DNA from: FACHB-1406 sp034189065
Lineage (GTDB): Bacteria > Cyanobacteriota > Cyanobacteriia > Cyanobacteriales > Spirulinaceae
DNA: 64,000 nt
Assembly: GCA_034189065.1 (NCBI GenBank)
Contig: JAXHVQ010000005.1
Coordinates: 1-64,000 of the forward strand
Reading direction: 5' to 3'
Every line of letters starts with the position of its first letter. The first letter of the stretch is position 1. The notes under the pieces were generated by a model. That model searched no databases, was not told where the DNA came from, and saw nothing but the letters and a program-made list of their open reading frames with translations. Below are positions 34,294 through 43,176 of this stretch, piece after piece. The position numbers were made by a program, and so were the translations under genes.

Positions 34294-34599
34294 CTAATGT
34301 TCGAGCAAGCTGGTGTCGAGTCGTTCTCGCACCCAACCAGTTTTCCATGCAGTGCAATCGATTTGCAATGGGATTTCAATCTGTCCCAGAACGCTGTGCC
34401 GATGTCTGATGAGTTTTTGAGGAACGTTCTCCCATAAGACAGTTTGAGAGACATCCTTTTTATATTGTAGAAAAAGGTGGGAATATCTGGCTCGCCGATC
34501 GCGGTGGCAAGGGTGGAAAGTCCGGAATTTTGGGAGAAGCGTAACTTGAGAATGCCTTGAGAAAGCTGTTTTTAGCGACACAGAGGCATTTTCCCACAA
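34294..34599 (-). CDS. Uncertain small ORF, possibly a gene remnant
   Basis: In the gap between the protease and the TPR gene one frame on the minus strand gives 101 residues. The stretch SQTVLWENVPQKLIRHRHSV and the following GQIEIPLQIDCTAWKTGWVR look protein-like, while the first 50 residues are basic and irregular. It could be the 3' part of a decayed gene. I recognise no family. Confidence 0.3.
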   Translation of the reverse strand: MWENASVSLKTAFSRHSQVTLLPKFRTFHPCHRDRRARYSHLFLQYKKDVSQTVLWENVPQKLIRHRHSVLGQIEIPLQIDCTAWKTGWVRERLDTSLLEH

Positions 34600-34619
34600 T
34601 GGCTAACTTTTTCTATACC

Positions 34620-34912
34620 TTGGGGCTTGCTGCACAAAGCGGCAAACCCGATTAATCAATGCGATGGAGGTGTATAGGGTTGCTTAAAAATTAAAAATTA
34701 AAAATTAAAAACAATTCCCCCCTGCTCCCCCTGCTCCCCCTGCTCCCCCCGCATCCCCTGCATCCCCTGCTCCCCCTGCATCCCCTGCATCCCCTGCTCC
34801 CCCTGCATCCCCTGCTCCCCCCGCATCCCCTGCATCCCCTGCATCCCCTGCTCCCCCCGCTCCCTCGCTCCCCGGTGCTCATCACAACACGACATTCAGC
34901 AATCCGAGTCTG
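34620..34912. mobile_element. GGGCTTGCTGCACAAAG element with CCCCTGC array
   Basis: It starts TTGGGGCTTGCTGCACAAAG, carries ATTAATCAATGCGATGGAGG, then TTAGGG-like GGGTTGCTTAAAAATTAAAA, a C-rich array of CCCCTGCTCC and CCCCTGCATC units (34715-34868), and ends GCTCATCACAACACGACATT-CAGCAATCC. The same order is seen at 48327-48506. There is no protein. Confidence 0.65.
34715..34868. repeat. C-rich tandem repeat (CCCCTGCTCC/CCCCTGCATC)
   Basis: About 16 copies of a 9-base unit, alternately CCCCCTGCT and CCCCTGCAT. Reading frames across it give collagen-like or Gly-Arg-rich proteins, which I take as artefacts. Confidence 0.9.
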
Positions 34913-35033
34913 GGGTTCCACACGCTGAAATCAGAGACCGGTCTAGGTTGTTGAATTTCCTCTCAGTCCTCGCTCTTCAAGTCCCAATCGTCAGTTATGA
35001 TTTGAGTATTCCCTGCTTACGGATTGTGATTTT

Positions 35034-35846
35034 ATGAGACCCTGGCTCTGGAGTTTACTGTGCGCGCTGTTGTTTTTCTGGAACGGTTCTGCGATCGCGC
35101 TGGCTGCTGAGCCGCAACTGCCGGTTTATACCGAAGAACAATTGCAACAGGGAGAAGTTTTAGCCAAGCGCGCGATCGCTGCCTCCGACAAAGGCGATTT
35201 TGTTGCCGCTGAAGCGGACTGGACGCAACTCATCGAACAATTCCCTGAAAATCCCGCCGTTTGGAGCAATCGCGGCAACGTTCGTGTTAGTCAAAATCAC
35301 TTAGACGACGCGATCGCGGACTTCGACCAAGCGATTCAACTGGCCCCCCTCGCCCCAGAACCCTATCTCAATCGCGGCACCGCCTACGAAGGTCAAGGTC
35401 GCTACGAAACCGCGATCGCAGATTATAATAAGGTTCTCCAACTCAGTCCCGATGAGGCTGCTGCTTACAATAACCGAGGGAATGCCGAAGCAGGTTTGGG
35501 AGAGTGGGACAGCGCGATCGCCGACTACCAAAAAGCGACCGAACTCGAACCCAGCTTTGCCTTCGCCCGCGCCAACTACGCCCTCGCCCTCTATCAAAAT
35601 GGCCGCCAAGCTGAAGCCCTCCAAGCCCTGCGCAACATCGCGCGCAAGTATCCCATGTTTCCCGATGTTAGAGCAGCCCTCGCCGCCGTCCTTTGGGAAC
35701 GCGGCCAACAGGGAGAAGCAGAAAGCAATTGGGTGGCTGCTGTCGGTTTGGACAATCGCTATCAAAATATTCAATGGGTCGAGGAAATTCGCCGTTGGCC
35801 GCCGGTTATGGTTGCGGCGTTGGACAAGTTTTTGCAACTGGAGTAG
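35034..35846 (+). CDS. Exported TPR-repeat protein (probable thylakoid lumen or periplasm)
   Basis: This 270-residue protein has a signal peptide (LLCALLFFWNGSAIALAAEP) cleaved near residue 25. At least four tetratricopeptide repeats follow (about 41-74, 75-108, 109-142, 143-176), such as AVWSNRGNVRVSQNHLDDAI and AAYNNRGNAEAGLGEWDSAI. The C-terminal part (RRWPPVMVAALDKFLQLE) is typical of a cyanobacterial/plant lumenal family. A chaperone-like or photosystem-maintenance role is inferred. It precedes recA by 175 bases on the same strand. Confidence 0.85.
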   Translation: MRPWLWSLLCALLFFWNGSAIALAAEPQLPVYTEEQLQQGEVLAKRAIAASDKGDFVAAEADWTQLIEQFPENPAVWSNRGNVRVSQNHLDDAIADFDQAIQLAPLAPEPYLNRGTAYEGQGRYETAIADYNKVLQLSPDEAAAYNNRGNAEAGLGEWDSAIADYQKATELEPSFAFARANYALALYQNGRQAEALQALRNIARKYPMFPDVRAALAAVLWERGQQGEAESNWVAAVGLDNRYQNIQWVEEIRRWPPVMVAALDKFLQLE

Positions 35847-35923
35847 AAACCCGATTCGGCGGAAATCTCAAATTTCGATCGCGGCACGACCCCCGAAGCG
35901 AAAAAACGAGTTACAATTAATAC

Positions 35924-35937
35924 GGTACTTTTGTACT
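35924..35937 (+). promoter_or_regulatory. LexA-box match upstream of recA
   Basis: GGTACTTTTGTACT fits the published cyanobacterial LexA consensus RGTACNNNDGTWCB at every position. It lies 85 bases before the recA ATG, where SOS repression would be expected. LexA in some cyanobacteria controls other processes, so DNA-damage control of this gene is inferred. Confidence 0.7.
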
Positions 35938-36021
35938 ATAAGAGCAGTCAACACAGGCTGTGGAAGAGAAACTTAAAGAATCGCGCAAAAACTGACAAAC
36001 TTGGTAAATTTGAGGCATTAA

Positions 36022-37083
36022 ATGGCTACCACCGCTAAAAATCCTGATAAAGAAAAAGCCCTAAAATTAGTTCTCAATCAAATCGAGCGCAACTTTGGCA
36101 AAGGGGCGATCATGCGCCTGGGGGATGCCACGCGGATGCGGGTTGAGACGATTTCGAGCGGGGCGCTAACCTTAGACCTGGCCCTGGGCGGCGGCTTGCC
36201 CAAAGGCCGCGTCATCGAAATTTACGGTCCCGAAAGCTCTGGGAAAACCACCCTGGCTCTCCACGCGATCGCGGAAGTCCAGAAAAACGGCGGAGTCGCT
36301 GCCTTCGTCGATGCCGAACACGCCCTCGACCCCACCTACTCCGCCGCCTTGGGTGTAGATATCGAAAACCTCCTCGTCGCCCAACCCGACCACGGAGAAG
36401 CCGCCCTCGAAATCGTCGATCAATTAGTGCGATCGGCGGCGGTAGACTTGGTTGTAGTAGACTCAGTGGCAGCCCTCGTTCCCCGGGCGGAAATCGAAGG
36501 AGAAATGGGAGATACTCAAGTGGGTCTCCAAGCCCGCTTAATGAGTAAAGCCTTGCGTAAAATTGCGGGAAATATCGGAAAATCGGAATCGACAGTCATT
36601 TTCCTCAACCAACTTCGGCAAAAAATCGGAATTACCTACGGCAGCCCCGAAGTAACCACTGGTGGAAATGCCCTCAAATTTTATGCCTCCGTGCGCCTCG
36701 ATATTCGTCGCATCCAAACCCTGAAAAGAGGCAGTGAAGGGGAATACGGTATTCGCGCCAAAGTCAAAGTCGCGAAAAACAAAGTCGCGCCGCCGTTTCG
36801 CATTGCCGAATTTGACATTATCTTCGGCAAGGGGATTTCGCAAATCGGCTGTATGTTGGACTTAGCCGAGGAAACCGGAGTCGTCAATCGTAAAGGCGCA
36901 TGGTACAGCTATAACGGCGAAAACATCGCCCAAGGACGCGACAATGCAGTGAAGTATCTCGAAGAAAAGCCAGCGATCGCGGCGGAAGTCGAAAAACAGG
37001 TGCGAGAGAAAATTGCCGTCAATCCGGCGGTTGGGGCGACGATTGTCCCCGACAGCAAAGACGGCGGTTCGGAAGAAGAGTAA
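36022..37083 (+). CDS. recA: Recombinase A
   Basis: This complete 353-residue RecA catalyses strand exchange and activates LexA cleavage. Walker A is GPESSGKTT (69-77), Walker B is LVVVDSVAALVPRAEIEGE, loop L2 contains GNALKFYASVRLDIRR, and the LNQLRQKIG strand is present. The first 15 residues and an acidic C-terminus (DSKDGGSEEE) are normal for cyanobacteria. A LexA-box match precedes it. Confidence 0.98.
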   Translation: MATTAKNPDKEKALKLVLNQIERNFGKGAIMRLGDATRMRVETISSGALTLDLALGGGLPKGRVIEIYGPESSGKTTLALHAIAEVQKNGGVAAFVDAEHALDPTYSAALGVDIENLLVAQPDHGEAALEIVDQLVRSAAVDLVVVDSVAALVPRAEIEGEMGDTQVGLQARLMSKALRKIAGNIGKSESTVIFLNQLRQKIGITYGSPEVTTGGNALKFYASVRLDIRRIQTLKRGSEGEYGIRAKVKVAKNKVAPPFRIAEFDIIFGKGISQIGCMLDLAEETGVVNRKGAWYSYNGENIAQGRDNAVKYLEEKPAIAAEVEKQVREKIAVNPAVGATIVPDSKDGGSEEE

Positions 37084-37245
37084 AGTTGGATTGTGGATAT
37101 TTGGGGTTGCCGTCGCGCCCTCCAAGGGAATTGCATCGCGGCGCGCGCCTGAATTGCCTAAGATAGACGGGAATAAGGCGAGTAGGGACGACCGATTCTG
37201 CGCTGCCCGCTTCTCGCTTAACTCATTGCTCATTTGCTCTCTCTA

Positions 37246-38994
37246 ATGCCGCTGGATTTTCGCAATATCAATACCCTTTGGGCATCTATCTTAGTCGAAA
37301 CCCTCTACAGACTCGGACTAACAACAGCAATCCTTTGCCCCGGTTCTCGTTCTGCCCCTTTAACCGTCGCCTTTGCCCAACACCCGCACATTGAGGCGAT
37401 TCCGTTGTTGGACGAGCGATCGGCGGCTTTTTTTGCCTTGGGAATTGCCAAGCGATCGCGCATTCCCGTGGCTTTGGTTTGTACGTCGGGAACAGCGGGG
37501 GCGAACTTTTATCCAGCAATTATTGAGGCGAGATACAGCCGCATTCCTCTGTTAGTTCTCACCGCAGATCGTCCGCCCGAATTGCGCGACTGTCGCGCCG
37601 GACAAACTATCGATCAAGTCAAGATGTACGGCAGTTACCCCAACTGGCAAGTGGAGTTAGCCTTACCCTCGCCAACGGGAGAACTGTTTCCCTACCTGCG
37701 TCAAACTGTCGTCCAAGGGTGGCGGCGATCGCTCGTTCCCCTTCCTGGAGTCGTACACTTTAATATTCCCCTACGCGAACCCCTCGCCCCCACTTTGCAA
37801 GGCGAAACCCGTTCCCTAGAGTCTCAATTTCAAGGGGAAGATTTCTTTGCCGGGACTTCCTTCTCCCAACTGCCCGTTCATCCCCTTCAATCCTCTCTCC
37901 CCAGCGCCACGGTTCAAGCATGGCAGCGATGCGATCGCGGAATCATTATTGCGGGGTTAGCCCAACCCAAGCACCCTCAAACTTATTGCAACGCGATCGC
38001 GCGCCTCTCCCAATCGCTAGGGTTTCCCATCCTTGCTGAGGGACTCTCGCCCCTGAGAAACTATGCCGAACTCAATCCCCACCTCATCACCACCTACGAT
38101 CCCATTCTGCGCAATTCCCAACTCGCCGAAACGCTAATTCCCGATATCGTCATCCAGTTGGGCGAACTCCCCACCAGCAAGCAGTTGCGCAGTTGGCTGG
38201 AGGCTGTCTCTGCCCAACGCTGGGCTATCGATTCTGCTTTCGATAACTTCGATCCCCTCCACGGCAAAACCACCCATCTCCAACTGTCCGTCGAACAAAT
38301 TCCTCCTCTCCTCAAAGGGTGGCTGGGTAAAAAACAAGCTAAGTATCTCAGACAATGGCTAAACGCCGAAACAAAAGTTCGCCAAGCAATCGATCGCGCG
38401 ATGGCTGAAACGGAGACTTTGTTTGAGGGGAAAATTCCGTGGTTGCTGTCCCAGTCTCTCCCTCTCAAAACTCCTGTTGTCGTTGCCAATAGTATGCCCG
38501 TGCGGGATGTAGAATATTTTTGGCAGCCCAATAACCAACAAGCTCAACTTTTTTTTAGTCGCGGTGCTAATGGGATTGATGGTACGCTGTCTGCGGCTTT
38601 GGGCATTGCCCACCGCGATCGCAGCGCTGTTCTTTTAACCGGAGATTTAGCGCTTTTACACGATACTAATGGTTTTTTAGCTTACCGCCGATTTGTGGGA
38701 CATTTGACTATTATCGTTATTAATAATCAAGGAGGGGGTATCTTTGAAATGTTACCTATTTCTCAGTTCGATCCTCCTTTTGAAGACTATTTTGTTACGC
38801 CTCAAAATGTTGCTTTTCGCCAATTGTGCGAAACTTATGGCATCGAACATCATTTGATTCAGTCGTGGCAGCATTTACAAAGTTTATTAGTTGTACTTCC
38901 AGATAGCGGAATTCGAGTTTTGGAAGTGAAAACGAATCGTAAGTCCGATGCACCGTGGCGACAGGAACTTTTGAATAGTTTGGTAGAATATTGA
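37246..38994 (+). CDS. menD: MenD, 2-succinyl-5-enolpyruvyl-6-hydroxy-3-cyclohexene-1-carboxylate synthase
   Basis: The enzyme is 582 residues from the ATG at 37246; a TTG at 37234 would add four. It is a thiamine-diphosphate enzyme of menaquinone and phylloquinone synthesis that joins isochorismate and 2-oxoglutarate. Residues include CPGSRSAPLTVAFAQHP, the catalytic Glu in PLLDERSAAFFALG, SGTAGANFYPAIIEA, and a ThDP/metal site in LLTGDLALLHDTNGFLAYR. Phylloquinone is the electron carrier of photosystem I, which fits ycf3 in the same window. Confidence 0.96.
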   Translation: MPLDFRNINTLWASILVETLYRLGLTTAILCPGSRSAPLTVAFAQHPHIEAIPLLDERSAAFFALGIAKRSRIPVALVCTSGTAGANFYPAIIEARYSRIPLLVLTADRPPELRDCRAGQTIDQVKMYGSYPNWQVELALPSPTGELFPYLRQTVVQGWRRSLVPLPGVVHFNIPLREPLAPTLQGETRSLESQFQGEDFFAGTSFSQLPVHPLQSSLPSATVQAWQRCDRGIIIAGLAQPKHPQTYCNAIARLSQSLGFPILAEGLSPLRNYAELNPHLITTYDPILRNSQLAETLIPDIVIQLGELPTSKQLRSWLEAVSAQRWAIDSAFDNFDPLHGKTTHLQLSVEQIPPLLKGWLGKKQAKYLRQWLNAETKVRQAIDRAMAETETLFEGKIPWLLSQSLPLKTPVVVANSMPVRDVEYFWQPNNQQAQLFFSRGANGIDGTLSAALGIAHRDRSAVLLTGDLALLHDTNGFLAYRRFVGHLTIIVINNQGGGIFEMLPISQFDPPFEDYFVTPQNVAFRQLCETYGIEHHLIQSWQHLQSLLVVLPDSGIRVLEVKTNRKSDAPWRQELLNSLVEY

Positions 38995-39068
38995 ATAATG
39001 AATAATGAATACTGAATAATGAATAATGAATAATGAATAATGAATAATGAATAATGAATAATGAATAA
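38992..39068. repeat. Tandem 7-bp repeat (AATAATG)
   Basis: Ten or so copies of AATGAATA-type units follow directly on the menD stop codon (the TGA is inside the first unit). Confidence 0.85.
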
Positions 39069-39110
39069 TTGGTTGATTTGGTCTAAGCAGAAATGTTTAT
39101 TAGAAGTACA

Positions 39111-39245
39111 TATAGCATTTCTAAATGAGACGTAAACGGGGATGAGAACTCGTCTACTTTTAATAATTCCTCGCTCCTCTCTCAAATTCTGAATTCAGAA
39201 TTCTGTACGAAATGAGAGTTTCACAACCCAAATAGAAACGCTATA
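39111..39245. mobile_element. TATAGCG MITE-like element
   Basis: The ends are TATAGCATTTCTAAATGAGACG and CCCAAATAGAAACGCTATA. The interior holds ACTTTTAATAATTCCTCGC, CTCTCAAATTCTGAATTCAG and AGAGTTTCACAA, as in the other copies. Confidence 0.7.
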
Positions 39246-39296
39246 TAGCGCTTTTAGTAATGAGTCGGTCAAGTTTTAGGGACATCTTTTAACGAA

Positions 39297-39346
39297 TGAC
39301 AAAGGACTAATGACAAAGGACAAAGGACAAAGGACAAACACTGATG
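39297..39346. repeat. AAAGGAC tandem repeat containing a start codon
   Basis: A 7-base unit, AAAGGAC, with ATGAC variants is repeated and runs into the ORF at 39310. A related stretch lies at 7318-7372. Confidence 0.7.
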
Positions 39347-41109
39347 TCCTCGTTGTGGGTGGGGGAACCGGAGGAACCGTCGCCGCGATTCAAGCAGCTC
39401 GTCGGGGGGCGAAAACGATCTTGGTTAGCGAGTTTCCTTGGCTGGGGGGAATGTTAACTTGTGCGGGCGTTGTTGCTCCCGATGGCAATGAATTGGTATC
39501 GTTACAAACAGGGCTTTGGGGTGCCTATTTGCGCGAATTACAACAACGTCAAACGGGCGGTCTTTGTGGGGGTTGGGTGAGTTTATCGACGTATCATCCA
39601 CGAACTGGAGCAAAGATTTTTGAGGATTGGGCTAAAAGTATTCCTAATTTACAGTGTATTTATGGTAAAACGCCTGTAGAAGTTGTTAAACAGGGCGATC
39701 GCGCGATCGCGGTTCGCTTTGACGATTGGGAAATTACTGCGAAAATTATTATCGATGGCACAGAATTGGGCGATGTTCTGGCTTTGGCGGAAGTTCCCCA
39801 TCGGTGGGGGTGGGAGTTACAAGGGGAATTTGACGAACCTAGCGCGCCGACAGAGTTGGATGGATTATGCGATCGCTTCCCCGTCCAAGCGCCCACCTGG
39901 GTGTTTATGCTGAAAGAAGAAACGGGATTTTGGCAGCGCGCGCCGGAAATCCCCGCACCAACCCGGCATAATCCCGAACAATTTACAGGCGCTTGGGAAG
40001 GTTACGGGCCTGAAAAGTTTCTCAATTACGGCCGCTTGCCTGGAAACTTATTCATGGTAAACTGGCCCAAGTGCGGCAATGATTACGGAGAGAATTTAAA
40101 TCGTCTCGTTGCTTCTGAAACCGCAAAAACTGAATTTTTACAAGAAGCCCTTTGGCATTCCCAAAGTTTTGCCCGTTTTATTCAAACCCATTTCGGACGA
40201 CGCTACGGTTTAGCCAAAGGGACGTTTCCCGTTTCTCCTTCGCAGAAAGTTGCTCATCCCAGCGGCGCATTTGCCCTACATCCCTACTATCGGGAGAGTC
40301 GTCGCTTGCGGGGACAGACAACGGTGACGGAACGAGATATTTTACCGATCGCGGGAGGATGTGTCGCATCGTTACCCCAGGATAGCACGGGAGAGGTCAG
40401 CGCGATCGCGATCGGCAACTACGCCAACGATCACCATTATCCCGGCGTTAAATTTCCCTTGCAACCCAAATCAATGGCGTGGGGAGGACGACAAACGGGA
40501 ACGCCTTTTGCTATACCCTACAGCTCCCTCGTTCCGGCGACAACTGAAGGGTTGCTGGTTTGCGAGAAAAATATTTCTGTTTCCCATATTGCCAACGGCG
40601 CGACGCGCTTGCAACCAATGGTAATGAATATCGGACAAGCAGCAGGAATGGCAGCAGCGTTGTGCGTGGAATTGAAGATTCAACCCCAAGAATTACCCGT
40701 TCGCCAACTTCAGGAAGCGTTGTTAGGGGATGCGATCGCGCCAGCAGCCGTTATCCCTTTACTTAATTTACCCCCAAACCACCCAGAATGGTTAAAGTGG
40801 CAGTATTATTATTTAGATCGTCCCGAAGCCTATCCTGAAACCGGGATTTGTCCTTGCGATTCTAACTTTTCCAGCGAAATCGAAGTGGGAGAATGTTATA
40901 GGGGGACATTCCGCCGAATTCCTCCCAATGGCTACCGCATTCGGCTGACTGAAAGTCAAGAAAAGAAGAAGATTTGGTCGTTAATTACGGTGCGTCCCGA
41001 AGTGAATGAAAAGTTAGAACAATGTGCAGAGGGAGCAACAATTACAGTTTGGGGAAGTTGTAATTATTCTGGGGGGTGGTTGTTGGTTGACAAGGTGGTA
41101 ATTTCGTGA
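39310..41109 (+). CDS. FAD-dependent oxidoreductase (FAD_oxidored type)
   Basis: This 599-residue protein has a dinucleotide-binding start, TDVLVVGGGTGGTVAAIQAA, then ARRGAKTILVSEFPWLGGML, a second FAD contact region (CGGWVSLSTYHPRTGAKIFE) and a C-terminal NGATRLQPMVMNIGQAAGMAA, all typical of PF12831 proteins. The substrate is unknown. The ATG and the first nine residues (TKDKGQRTN) are encoded by the AAAGGAC tandem repeat at 39297, so the start codon may have been created by repeat expansion. Alternatively the real start lies downstream; no other ATG precedes the GxGxxG motif. Confidence 0.85.
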   Translation: MTKDKGQRTNTDVLVVGGGTGGTVAAIQAARRGAKTILVSEFPWLGGMLTCAGVVAPDGNELVSLQTGLWGAYLRELQQRQTGGLCGGWVSLSTYHPRTGAKIFEDWAKSIPNLQCIYGKTPVEVVKQGDRAIAVRFDDWEITAKIIIDGTELGDVLALAEVPHRWGWELQGEFDEPSAPTELDGLCDRFPVQAPTWVFMLKEETGFWQRAPEIPAPTRHNPEQFTGAWEGYGPEKFLNYGRLPGNLFMVNWPKCGNDYGENLNRLVASETAKTEFLQEALWHSQSFARFIQTHFGRRYGLAKGTFPVSPSQKVAHPSGAFALHPYYRESRRLRGQTTVTERDILPIAGGCVASLPQDSTGEVSAIAIGNYANDHHYPGVKFPLQPKSMAWGGRQTGTPFAIPYSSLVPATTEGLLVCEKNISVSHIANGATRLQPMVMNIGQAAGMAAALCVELKIQPQELPVRQLQEALLGDAIAPAAVIPLLNLPPNHPEWLKWQYYYLDRPEAYPETGICPCDSNFSSEIEVGECYRGTFRRIPPNGYRIRLTESQEKKKIWSLITVRPEVNEKLEQCAEGATITVWGSCNYSGGWLLVDKVVIS

Positions 41110-41236
41110 ATTTTTATCCTACGTTATGTTATTTGACTCACAATTGAGCTTCCGAATCGCAAAAACTTCATAAGCACTCACACAAAATAGATTACTTCTG
41201 ACAACCACCCAAAATTCCCACTGTGCCTCAGTTCTG

Positions 41237-41294
41237 ACAAAATCGCTATGTGTCATTTATTTTGGCGAGGTACTTATAAGTAGCGCGATTTTGT
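41237..41294. repeat. ACAAAATCGC inverted repeat
   Basis: ACAAAATCGC (41237-41246) and GCGATTTTGT (41285-41294) form a perfect 10-bp inverted repeat with a 38-base loop. It lies 47 bases before the ATG at 41341 and may be an operator for that gene. Confidence 0.6.
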
Positions 41295-41340
41295 ATAATT
41301 TTCCCTATGAGCAAAAGTCAGAAGTCGCGGTGTAGGTTCT

Positions 41341-41952
41341 ATGGCAAAAATCAATATCCTCCAAGAAGGTCGCTCTTATACCTTTCGGTCTTACTTCGAG
41401 TTACCCTATGAAGCTGATGATATTTTAGCCGAATTTGACTATTCACTCACAAGAACCGAGCTATCTTTACCTAAAACAACTCGAGAATTAGAACATCTGC
41501 CGGAACTCAAACAAAAAATAAAAGCTTTTTTGCCTTTGGTCAGTCTCAGCAGCGAAACGGCTAGAAGAGAAATACTGGTCTCCCCCATCTTGCTGGAAGT
41601 TATTATTTACGCCCAATGCCAAATGCGCATTGAATATCCTTTAAATGTTAATGATTGGCTTAAAGGAAATCTGGATTATCTGTTGCGATCTGCACATAAT
41701 CTATTGATTCTTGAAGCTAAAAGAGACGATCTAACTAGAGGATTTACTCAGTTAGCCGTTGAGTTAATTGCCCTATCGCACATCGAAGACCAGAATGTAT
41801 TTTATGGGGCAGTAACAATAGGGAATGTCTGGCAATTTGGCAAACTAGAACGCGACCGAAAACAGATTACTCAAGACCTCAATTTGTTTAAAGTTCCCGA
41901 TGATTTGGATAGCTTGGTTAGAGTTCTGCTGGGGATTTTGGAAGGAGGTTAA
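41341..41952 (+). CDS. PD-(D/E)XK-like hypothetical protein
   Basis: This 203-residue protein has a candidate nuclease core: GNLDYLLRSAHNLLILEAKRDD, with Asp112, Glu125-Ala-Lys127, and Gln137 in TRGFTQLAVELIALSH, the D-ExK-Q arrangement of restriction-endonuclease-like folds. The remaining sequence is helical and I do not recognise it. No methylase or other defence gene is adjacent. It stands between the FAD oxidoreductase and a Uma2 gene. The motif set is suggestive, not conclusive. Confidence 0.6.
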   Translation: MAKINILQEGRSYTFRSYFELPYEADDILAEFDYSLTRTELSLPKTTRELEHLPELKQKIKAFLPLVSLSSETARREILVSPILLEVIIYAQCQMRIEYPLNVNDWLKGNLDYLLRSAHNLLILEAKRDDLTRGFTQLAVELIALSHIEDQNVFYGAVTIGNVWQFGKLERDRKQITQDLNLFKVPDDLDSLVRVLLGILEGG

Positions 41953-41997
41953 GATTGTTGCTATTTTTTGAACGTTCTTACCAATTTAAGTAGGTTG

Positions 41998-42069
41998 GTA
42001 GGGTGGGCATTGCCTTAATAAGCTTAAATGCTGGGAGACGATTTTCAGGTTAGCAATACCCACCCCTAC
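41998..42069. repeat. Imperfect inverted repeat GTAGGGTGGGCATTGCC
   Basis: GTAGGGTGGGCATTGCC at the left and GCAATACCCACCCCTAC at the right pair with one or two mismatches around a 38-base centre. It resembles short dispersed hairpins of cyanobacteria and could terminate the upstream gene. Confidence 0.6.
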
Positions 42070-42226
42070 TGCTTTTTGTCGTAAGAAAAGCAAGAATTAA
42101 TTAAAGTTATAATCGACACAAGCTAGATTTTGTTGATGAGCAGGCTTGGCTTTATTTCTTTAACCAGTCTGTACCCTATAATTACGCCGCCGACAAATCT
42201 GCCGCACTACGCTGCAATACTTATTC

Positions 42227-42793
42227 TTACTGCTTTCGGGGGAATAGCTGACTTGCAGTCAAGGTAATCTCTGGGAAAGCCACCAACGACAGGATAGCAT
42301 CTTCATTCAACAAAATTTCTTGTTGATACTCTCCGTTTTGAGGTTCCCGAAAAATATAAATCTGACGTTTATTGACATTGAGAACCCAGTAATCCACAAT
42401 CCCCGCTCGAGCATAAATCTGCGCTTTTCGATTGCGATCGCTATACAGCGTTTTATCTGCTATTTCTACTAGCAGGAAAATATCATTGGGAGTGGGATGA
42501 GACTCTTGATACTCGTCGGAATCGATGCGGACGACGGCGATATCGGGTTCGGGTTCGGAATTAGGCGGTAGCGTCACGGGGAGTTGAACGCGAATTATTG
42601 CTTTACCCGTCAGTAACGTTCTCAGACAGTCCGATGTGCGTTGGGTGGCAGCAGCATGGGGAGGTTGTTGGGGGTTCATATATCGAATTTGCCCTTCTAC
42701 CAATTCGACGCGATCCTCACTGGTGAGAATTTGCGCCTCTATCATGCGGTGATAATCCTCGACAGTCCACAATTTTACTAGAGTTGAGGTCAT
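42227..42793 (-). CDS. Uma2-family (DUF820) putative endonuclease
   Basis: This 188-residue protein has the Uma2 features: LWTVEDYHRMIEAQILTSEDR, VELVEGQIRYM, SEPEPDIAVVR (Asp motif), IFLLVEIADKTLYSDRNRKA (ExV-K) and GIVDYWVLN. It belongs to a different subgroup from the one at 24363. The function of these nuclease-fold proteins is not established. Confidence 0.9.
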   Translation of the reverse strand: MTSTLVKLWTVEDYHRMIEAQILTSEDRVELVEGQIRYMNPQQPPHAAATQRTSDCLRTLLTGKAIIRVQLPVTLPPNSEPEPDIAVVRIDSDEYQESHPTPNDIFLLVEIADKTLYSDRNRKAQIYARAGIVDYWVLNVNKRQIYIFREPQNGEYQQEILLNEDAILSLVAFPEITLTASQLFPRKQ

Positions 42794-42915
42794 AAGGAAT
42801 AGTTGCGCGATCGCGTATAATCTAGCCCCAGACGTTCATACTAATCCAAGTTTACACTATATTATTAAAATGCGCGGTAATTATCCCGCACTACGCTCCC
42901 TCACGATGCGCTAAA

Positions 42916-43176
42916 ATGACTTCTCAAACGATTGATATTGTAGAAGATTTGCTGGAAAAGTTACAGAAGCTATTACCTGAAAAACAGGAACAAGTGTTGG
43001 CTTTCGTTGAGTTCCTACTTTTTCAGCAGAATCAATCCACGCAAGGTTCTGGGTTAGCTGAAGTTGCACCATTGGCTACCGAGCAGCGAGTGTTTGGTCA
43101 ATATCGAGGACAAATCTGGATGAGTGAAGATTTTAACGAGCCTTTGCCAGATGAGTTTTGGCTGGGGGAATCTTGA
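42916..43176 (+). CDS. VapB-like (DUF2281) antitoxin
   Basis: The 86-residue protein has the form of a DUF2281 antitoxin: a helical start (IVEDLLEKLQKLLPEKQEQV and LAFVEFLLF) and an acidic tail MSEDFNEPLPDEFW. It should bind the adjacent PIN toxin and repress the operon. Its stop codon overlaps the TTG start of the toxin (TTGA), a coupling common in such pairs. Confidence 0.85.
   Translation: MTSQTIDIVEDLLEKLQKLLPEKQEQVLAFVEFLLFQQNQSTQGSGLAEVAPLATEQRVFGQYRGQIWMSEDFNEPLPDEFWLGES

Noticed and set aside
34691..34921. Collagen-like or Gly/Arg/Cys-rich ORFs on the minus strand
   Set aside because: They are only translations of the CCCCTGC tandem array, open in every frame, with no unique sequence.
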